Shown piece by piece: positions 57,571-64,000 of a stretch of 64,000 nucleotides of DNA (positions are counted from its first letter, which is position 1; each line of letters begins with the position of its first letter). The translations under genes and the position numbers were made by a program. The DNA is taken from NCBI RefSeq assembly GCF_018143015.1, contig NC_054756.1, forward strand, positions 14,144,902 through 14,208,901, read 5' to 3'. Source of the DNA: Lytechinus variegatus. Lineage: Eukaryota; Echinodermata; Echinoidea; Temnopleuroida; Toxopneustidae. Under the pieces are notes generated by a model. It searched no databases. It was not told where the DNA came from and saw nothing but the letters and a program-made list of their open reading frames with translations.

Positions 57571-59089
57571 GATTAACAGAGATAGACGTCGAATGCGTTT
57601 AGTGTGGTATCATGGTATTGCAGGAATATCTTGAAACAACTTGACAAACCCTTATGCCCTTAAAATCTAATCATCTTCAAAATTAGTGCAAACAGCTCTT
57701 TCCGAGTTTCTTTTTTAAGGAAATCAATTTAAGTTCAATTTAGTCTTTGATATGTTAAGAAACATTTCCTTCATTGCTTTGTCAGAATATTTCAATCAAC
57801 AGAAATTATTGTATTGTAGTAGGGTATAGGTGTAATACTATGTTAAAAGAATAAATATCGATTGACCAATGCCCCAGCTCCTAAGAAAGATGCATAACAT
57901 TTCATTTGGATTTACTTCAGAATAATATTATGGATTGAGGATGATATTATAAGTTGGGCTCCAATAGCTCCTTAATTAATTCAAAATGTGTGACGGTTAT
58001 ATTATTTCTGACAAAGAGGCAACATCATGCAGGCATGCGTATTGTAGAAGTGTATGTCAATTATGCTGATGTGATATATTCTGACCATTACTCGATCTCT
58101 GGAGCCAAGAAGGACTACACAATGCTTGTGTTGTGCTGTTCTGAGATAATCATCGGGGCCGCTTTTGCATATTGTAAAGAGAAATTTATAGATTTTTGGT
58201 CAATTATTATGTATCTTTCAGTAAAAAAATATGCAAGTTTTCACAATTTCTGGGGGCCGCTGCCACCTCCGCCCGCTGCGGCATGGCCGTGGTTTACTTC
58301 AATGAAATTTGATGTGATTATTCTTTCTGGCAACATCCAGGTAGTTCACAAAGTAGGAGAAAAAAAACGACAAAAGAACAATCAGCATCTATGCATATCA
58401 CTATCGTGAGAACAGGTATTTAAGTTTAGATTCACGTTGTATGCTCTGGAAAAAAAAACTTGATAAACACTTGATAAAATAGTAGGCCTAAAAGCCGTGT
58501 TAATGACAGCACAATCAGAAATATTGTGCAGTCCTTTTTGGCTCCAGAAATGGTCAGAATATATCACATCAGCATAATGGACACTAACGACTACAATGAG
58601 CATGCCTGAAAAATGTTGCCTCTTTGTTAGAAATAATATAACCGTCACTCGTTCCAATTAATCAAGGAACAATTGGAGCCCAACTTATCATATCATCCTC
58701 AATCCTAACCTCATTATCTTATTCGTAAGTTAAGTCAAATAAGATGTTGGGCATCTTTCTTTGGAGTTGGGAGCACTGATCAATCGATGTGTTTATTAGC
58801 ATAGTATTACACATATACCCCAGTACATTACAATATTTTCTGTTGATTAAAATATTCTGTACAAAGCAAATGGATGAAATGTTTCTTTACATATCAAAGA
58901 CTGGTAAATTGGAAATGAAAAGAACTTGAATTGAGTTCCTAAATCAAGCAACTCGGAAAGAGCTGGTTGCACTTATAACGTCATGAAGATGATACGATTT
59001 TTAGAGGTTTTGTCAAGTCGTTTCAAGGTATTCCTGCAATAAACCATGATACCCCTCTCAAACTATTCGACGTCTATCACTGTTTATCT
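57571..59089. mobile_element. ~1.5-kb long-arm foldback element
   Basis: The left arm (about 57574-58160) and right arm (about 58500-59085) are inverted copies. Paired blocks include GATAGACGTCGAATG and TCGACGTCTATCACTG, AAGTTGGGCTCCAATAGCTCC and GGAACAATTGGAGCCCAACTT, and GACGGTTATATTATTTCTGAC and its mirror. The middle holds about 340 unpaired bases. The two small frames over the arms (VTVILFLTKRQH on both strands) are the same repeat read twice. Confidence 0.85.
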
Positions 59090-59438
59090 ATACACAACAA
59101 AAAAGTGAGTCCCCCCTAAATCAAATTGCTGTAACTTTTGAACCGAATTAGGTTGAGATATGATATTTCATAGGTGGTTTTCTGCACTCAATAAGGAACT
59201 CCTGGGGAAAAATGAGATCGATCGGTTGAGTCATGCATGAGTAATTAAAGATTGAATTAAAATTGACCATTTTTAAAAGTCACAAGAGTCGTTTTTCAGT
59301 TTGTTCAAATACAAAGTTGGTCAAAAGTTGTTTTCAGGTGAATTTTATTGTGTTATGCTGTTTTACTATCCATCATTCAACCACTTCAGACCAGATTTTG
59401 ATACCGTATGTTCATGGTTGAGTGAACACAATGTATTG

Positions 59439-59611
59439 CAGGGACTGCGGGGAGGGGGTGGGCTTCAGCCCCAACTTTTTTCCAAAAGCATTTACAAAAA
59501 TGTAAAAATGACCACACGATTTTGATTTTTTGCATGATCAGCCCCCCCCCCTTACTTTCGGCCCATCCCCCCCCCCCTCCCCCCACTTTGAAAGCCGTTC
59601 AGCGGCCCCTG
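59439..59611. mobile_element. Degraded relative of the 28533 GC-end MITE
   Basis: It starts CAGGGACTGCGGGGAGGGGG and ends AGCGGCCCCTG, with the inner GGCTTCAGCCCCAACTTTTT block shared with 28533-28676 in the opposite order. Confidence 0.65.
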
Positions 59612-60602
59612 AATTGCGACGTATCATCATAGGGGTTTATGGTAGTATCCTCTACAACTTGTTAGATCATGTTAAAATTTGAAAATGTTGGTGGCTTCCC
59701 CGATTATAGGCCCCTTCCCCTATTTCAAAATTCTGGATCTACCACTGATTTGTCCATACATTCAACTGATCCTGAGAAATTGTTAGGAAAAGAATACATT
59801 TATGCTGTATAAAGAGTATTAATTCCTAAGTTTTCGATTGTGCTCGCTCAACCATGAAAATGTTTACAATTCGGAAAGTATGTGGTGATAGAAATGATGG
59901 ATGATAAACACAACAGCAATTAAAGTCACATTTGAAACCGAATATGCCCCCAATAATCACTCTATTATCCTTTAAAATGCGTCTGTGACATTGAAAATAC
60001 CAATTTTCCCACTTTGATGCGTACTCACTCATCCATAAATAAACGAATCGATTTCATTTTTGCACAGAATTTTGCCCATAGGTTGATAAACATTACTAAC
60101 AAACGACATATACCCTAGATTATGCTGGTAAAATCTGCCTCAATGCCTTCCTAAATGTCCATTGCCATGACAAAATAAATGTGTCATAAATTTGCCTAAT
60201 AACCTTTACTGGATATTTCAATAACTATAATTTTTCATTGTAGATCCTTATCATTTGATGTTTACCAATTTATGTTTGTGGATTATGTTGGGATAAATCA
60301 AGTTACTGAAGGAAAGGAGTCTGTTTAACCCAAGATGCAAACCCAATATAAGAAATGTTATTGGATAGATAGGTAGTATTTCTTCTTTGGTTTTCCTTTG
60401 TAAAAAATTTCATTTTGAATTCATGAAACTACCACTTTTCCTGACATTGTCTCTCTATTTGTTGAAATTATGAGAAGGAATAAATTGATTTCTTATCTTT
60501 AAGACCTTTGTATGGAATATGGAAGATTTCTTTTTATTCTCTCGTTCTCAGATGTTTGAATCTTGTGTCAAAGAATTTTTGTTTTCTTCTTATTGTCCCA
60601 AG
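59612..60602. other. End of receptor B intron 4, nothing seen
   Basis: AT-rich, with no inverted ends or exon-like frame apart from the acceptor tract used at 60601-60602. Confidence 0.45.
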
Positions 60603-60705
60603 ACCCCGCCAGCTCCACCGCTAACGCAGTTATTCCAGCAGTCATCACCGTTGTTGTCTTGTTCCTGGTCATCGTTGTCGTTGGAGTCATCTGCTACAAA
60701 AGAAG
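60603..60705 (+). CDS. Receptor B exon 5: transmembrane helix
   Basis: The acceptor is CTTCTTATTGTCCCAAG, the donor GTATAT; it enters in phase 1 and leaves in phase 2. It encodes DPASSTANAVIPAVITVVVL and then FLVIVVVGVICYKRR: one membrane helix and the basic anchor found in receptor A exon 7, with the same phases and the same junction (KR/R split codon). It is the exon that ties the tail to whichever ectodomain lies upstream. Confidence 0.85.
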
Positions 60706-60747
60706 GTATATTATCTTCATGCCATTTTTATCTTTCTTATTTATACA

Positions 60748-61372
60748 GTGTGAGTAAAAAGAGAATTGACACCTCACAAATCCCCAGTTTAAGGAAAAAT
60801 AATGTCATTAACACATAACTATTTATCCTGTTTATATGGCGAGAAAGAATATAATAATTTGATACCATAATTATGTGGTATATGTTAACGATCAAGAGGT
60901 ATTGTTTGCAGTGATGTAAATTTTGATTTGCTTCAAAGTAGGGCATGACTGCAATGAATGAATCCAAATGTCAGTGATGTCATAATGCCACAACGGTTGT
61001 ATTAAAATCCATTTCAAAACACTTTTTCAAAACCTTACGTCATAATTGTTTAATCAACACTTTTTAGTATCAATTCTCTATATTTCTTTAAAAATGAATT
61101 TGCAAATATATCTAATAACTCATGTCGGATTACGACATCATTGGTATCTGAATCCATTGCAGTAATACCTTACTTTGGCGCAAATCAAAATTTACATCAC
61201 TGCTAAGAATACTTACTGATTATCCAGGCGTGAAGGCATACCACATGAATTAATATGGTTTAAAATTATTTCAGAAAAGATACTCTTTCCAACCATATAT
61301 AGTGATTATGCGTTCATGACATTGTTTCCTTAAAGTGGGGATTTGTGAGGAGACATTTTTTTTTACTAACAC
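60748..61372. mobile_element. TIR element in the membrane-to-tail intron of receptor B
   Basis: GTGTGAGTAAAAAGAG plus CCTCACAAATCCCCAGTTTAAG on the left is mirrored by CCTTAAAGTGGGGATTTGTG plus TTTTTTTTTACTAACAC on the right. Inner blocks CAGTGATGTAAATTTTGATTTG and AAATCAAAATTTACATCACTG are also paired. Confidence 0.85.
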
Positions 61373-61793
61373 GGTACAATATCTCATATCTTTGACAGTT
61401 TCTAGACCTTTTTCAATATGGTAGTGTCCTTATTCCCTGATCGAACTGGTATACATGTATGAATCGCAAGATCATGTCTATTTGCCATTTTCTGATTGGC
61501 GATTTGGACCGAATAACCGGTTTACTAAGTTTAGTTTTACTGCAAAATTGCATTCGATAGGTCTAAAGGGACCATCTTGCAATTACAGTTATTTAGAGTG
61601 TCATTGCTAATTGTCCAGATACGTAGGTTCTTGTCTCTTTACCAAGCGTTTGACAAGTAAATTACATTTATAAAAAAAATCCATAACCATAATGAGGGCT
61701 AAACAGGTTTATTTTTCTAACATTCTTAAAAATATGGTTTGAAATTTATAAAAATTCTTGAATATTATTCTGCCATTTATGTATTTTTTCCAG
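61373..61793. other. Remainder of receptor B intron 5
   Basis: AT-rich intron ending in the T-rich acceptor GTATTTTTTCCAG. Confidence 0.5.
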
Positions 61794-63405
61794 ACCCCTA
61801 TTCAAATCAGCAAATCGGCATACAGAACATCACTCGGCACATGTTCTCAATCCAGCTTTTACTGCCCCTGATGTCGATAAAAATGACTATACAGGACTTT
61901 TAAAGCCCGGAGAGAGTGCTTCAAATAAAGTGCCTGTATCTTCAGCAGAAAATCAACAATCACACCAATATACAGAATTACCTTCCTCCTTGCAACCTTC
62001 TAAAGAAGGTGAGAACTGTATTTATAACGAAGTGGACGAACAGGACTACAATGTCTTGTTCGGGGGTAAAGAACAGGGTGATTACCATGAGTACAACATT
62101 CCAAAAACTACACAGACAGCAAGGAATACCACTTACCAGGACCTTTTGAAAGATAGAATATCAGGCATAGCCACCTCCCTCTCAGGTAACGTGTTAAACG
62201 GTGTTGGACATAAGTCTGAAGAAGACAAAGAGAGTCTTACAGAAGCTGACAGCAACCGGTATGAAGATTTACGTCAGGGAAGTTCCGATTACACCTCCCT
62301 CATCCGCGAAGGTACACCTACGAGTCCTGTTTCTAAGAATTCCTCTCCGACAGTGAACCAAATTTCACAAGAACAGGACAAAGATTACTCTGAACTACGT
62401 CCTGTATTATCGCCTGTAAACAAGGACAACGGGGGCATCTACAATGAAGTAGGAGAACAAGACTATAATACGCTGTTTGGAGGCAAAGAACATGGTGACT
62501 ACCACGAGTACAACCTACCGAAGCATGCAGAGAAAACACCAAATGCAGCTTACCAAGATCTCCTAACATCTGGAATGCAGGGAGGAGTTTCCAATCCTAA
62601 GTCAGTGGACTTTCACGGTCAAACTAAAGATAGGGTTCGGACTGAAACAGACAATGAAGGCTATCAGGATTTGCGGAAGGATGATAACAGTTACACTTTC
62701 ATTCATCTTAGCTCCGATACACCTTCGAAATCTAAGCAAAGTACATCAGTTGCAGAAATGGATAGCGGTTATCAGGCTCTGCAGACAAGCAATCCGGAGT
62801 ATGCATGCCTTGAGCAAAATGTGGATGACCAATCTTCAACAGATCCAAAGCCAGGGTCTGTCGAGAACCACGAGTACCAGACTCTAGAGAAATTACCAAG
62901 TACCTCTGATTATACTCCCTATCGTAGTGATGACACCAGCCCTGAATACGAAGTCTTAGAGCAAGCTGATGTTAGCGAATCAACTGAGCGTATTAATGAA
63001 AGAGATAATGGCCAGGAATATTCATATGAATCCCTGCAACGTGGCCAAGAGAATCCTGGTGCAAAGAAAGGGGCGGCAGCTGATTATGAAGATCCAATAC
63101 AGGTTATTCCAGAAAAGCCATACGACAATCTCCAACGAAAGCAATGGTCGAAGCCGTTACATCCGCACCCAATGGTGGAAAATGTCAATGATAACAGTGA
63201 TTATGAAGACCCTCGCCCTGCTATTGAGGATTCAGCTGACGCCTATCAGACCTTGGAGAGTCTCGGATCGCAAGGGCACGTTCAGACCAATGAAGATAGC
63301 GACTATTCGCATCTCCAAAGGAACCCCAGAGAAACGACCTCCAAAGACTTCATCAGTGCTATGGATTCGAGCAATCCGTATGGGACACTGAACGATAAAT
63401 CCTAA
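61794..63405 (+). CDS. Receptor B exon 6: multi-ITAM cytoplasmic tail
   Basis: About 537 residues (phase 2 entry), homologous along its length to receptor A's tail. It has 31 tyrosines, 22 in YxxL/I/V motifs. Three exact ITAM spacings: YEDL..YTSL (62260-62301), YQDL..YTFI (62662-62703) and YQAL..YACL (62770-62811). YEDP occurs twice, YDNL once, and NPEY overlaps the third ITAM (SNPEYACL). The internal module IYNEVxEQDYN-x-LFGGKE...YQDLL occurs twice, as in A. The first residues (NPAF, DVDKNDY) match A (NPGF, GVDQNDY). It is predicted to be a cytoplasmic phosphotyrosine platform with no enzyme domain. Confidence 0.88.
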
Positions 63406-64000
63406 GAAGTGAATTAGAAAGAACATCGAATAATGAAACCGACATTCTATCATGTCTGTGGAAGACAAAAGAAAGTAGAGACCACACAAAGTAGTGGATT
63501 TTTTCAGGTTGTCTTCGTCAGTTCGTCAGAAAGACTACAGTCTCAATCGCATATCTCCAGTGATGCTATGACTAGCAAGTCACAAACCGTTTTCTGTAAA
63601 GAACAGCAGAAAGCGTTTGATAATCGCAAACTATAACCTGAAACAGTAAGGGATTTAGTGAACCTTAAAGGAGTCAACGAAATAATGATTAATAATAAAA
63701 TGTACTTAAAGTTCAAGTTATATGGTCATGATGCTATTATGTTCTTTGTATATAGGTTTTCATATTTGCACTAATCATAGGTGCTTATTGGGTCATTAGG
63801 CTTCGGAAGTCTCAAAGGTCAATGTGATATTTCCAAATTATGATACATGTATTATTACCAAGATTCCCACTCCCTTCTTCTCTCTGAAAAAGGAAGATAA
63901 AACCTAGTGTCTTTGCGAAAAGCAGAATTATAATTGTTGAGATTATATTATTTTTAGATTTGATAGAGGTGTAGGCGTAATATAGGTTGTAAAATTGTTG
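63406..64000. other. 3' UTR and flank of receptor B
   Basis: AT-rich trailer. AATAAA at 63694-63699 (in TTAATAATAAAATG) lies 288 bases after the stop and is the best polyadenylation signal seen. No further gene starts before the window ends. Confidence 0.5.
63694..63699 (+). promoter_or_regulatory. Candidate polyadenylation signal of receptor B
   Basis: AATAAA in an AT-rich context downstream of the tail exon's stop codon; usage is unproven. Confidence 0.45.

Larger units (their letters stand above)
26872..63405 (+). other. Receptor gene B: double C-type-lectin multi-ITAM receptor (gene model)
   Basis: Six exons: 26872-26941, 34062-34421, 34678-35067, 36308-36559, 60603-60705 and 61794-63405, totalling 2787 bases or 929 codons including stop. 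Order: signal peptide, two C-type lectin domains, Thr-rich stalk, one membrane helix, 537-residue tyrosine-rich tail. It is predicted to be a type I membrane receptor binding a glycan or protein outside and signalling through ITAM pairs inside. All junction phases agree. The weak point is the 24-kb intron 36560-60602, which contains a broken signal-peptide exon (37390), a Ty3/gypsy element and nested LINEs: the head and tail may belong to what were once two neighbouring genes. Confidence 0.68.

Noticed and set aside
58382..58657. VTVILFLTKRQH frame also found on the other strand at 57954-58409
   Set aside because: Both are the same inverted repeat arm read in each direction; no independent coding evidence.
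1..64000. CRISPR arrays, bacterial operons, rRNA or tRNA genes
   Set aside because: None seen; direct repeats here lack regular unique spacers and the genes have eukaryotic introns.

Overview
The window looks like invertebrate deuterostome DNA, most likely a sea urchin. It is AT-rich, its genes are split into small exons by long introns, and it is crowded with short inverted-repeat elements, TAGGCCTA-type words, poly-G runs, a tRNA-derived SINE, CR1/L2- and Jockey-like LINEs and a Ty3/gypsy element. Its genes encode Ly6, C-type lectin and Ig-like surface proteins. The species was inferred from style only; no comparison was possible. All host genes found lie on the + strand.

Layout. (1) 782-3277: the last two exons of a small GPI-anchored Ly6/uPAR-type protein whose signal-peptide exon is not visible. 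(2) 8018-22409: receptor gene A, eight exons whose phases close exactly to 946 codons including stop: signal peptide, a short Cys-rich exon, an Ig-like ectodomain over three exons, a Ser/Thr stalk, one membrane helix and a 541-residue tyrosine-rich tail. (3) 26872-63405: receptor gene B, six exons closing to 929 codons including stop: signal peptide, two C-type lectin domains, a Thr-rich stalk, a membrane helix and a homologous 537-residue tail. A 24-kb intron between stalk and membrane exon holds a near-intact Ty3/gypsy element (40480-45948), a LINE inserted inside another LINE (47438-55445) and several foldback elements. (4) 37390: a broken copy of the same signal-peptide exon inside that intron, suggesting that a third family member was lost or that gene B is a fusion.

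How the genes work together. A and B share the signal-exon style, the membrane exon ending in VICYKRR and the tail, but carry unrelated ectodomains. Each tail holds three exact YxxL-x6-YxxL/I pairs (ITAM spacing), about 20 YxxL/I/V motifs, YEDP and YDNL sites and an NPEY site, and contains an internal duplication of a roughly 100-residue tyrosine module. The reading offered is a tandem family of membrane immune-type receptors in which different recognition heads sit on one multi-ITAM signalling tail. This is the most interesting system in the window.

Most remaining sequence is repeats: three ~980-bp TA-flanked DNA transposons, nested foldback elements, 'word' palindromes made of one short phrase repeated in both orientations, a minisatellite, and a tandem array split by an inverted-repeat element. 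No tRNA, rRNA, CRISPR or bacterial-type feature was seen. Exon boundaries are read by eye from splice signals, phase and protein similarity, with no transcript support.
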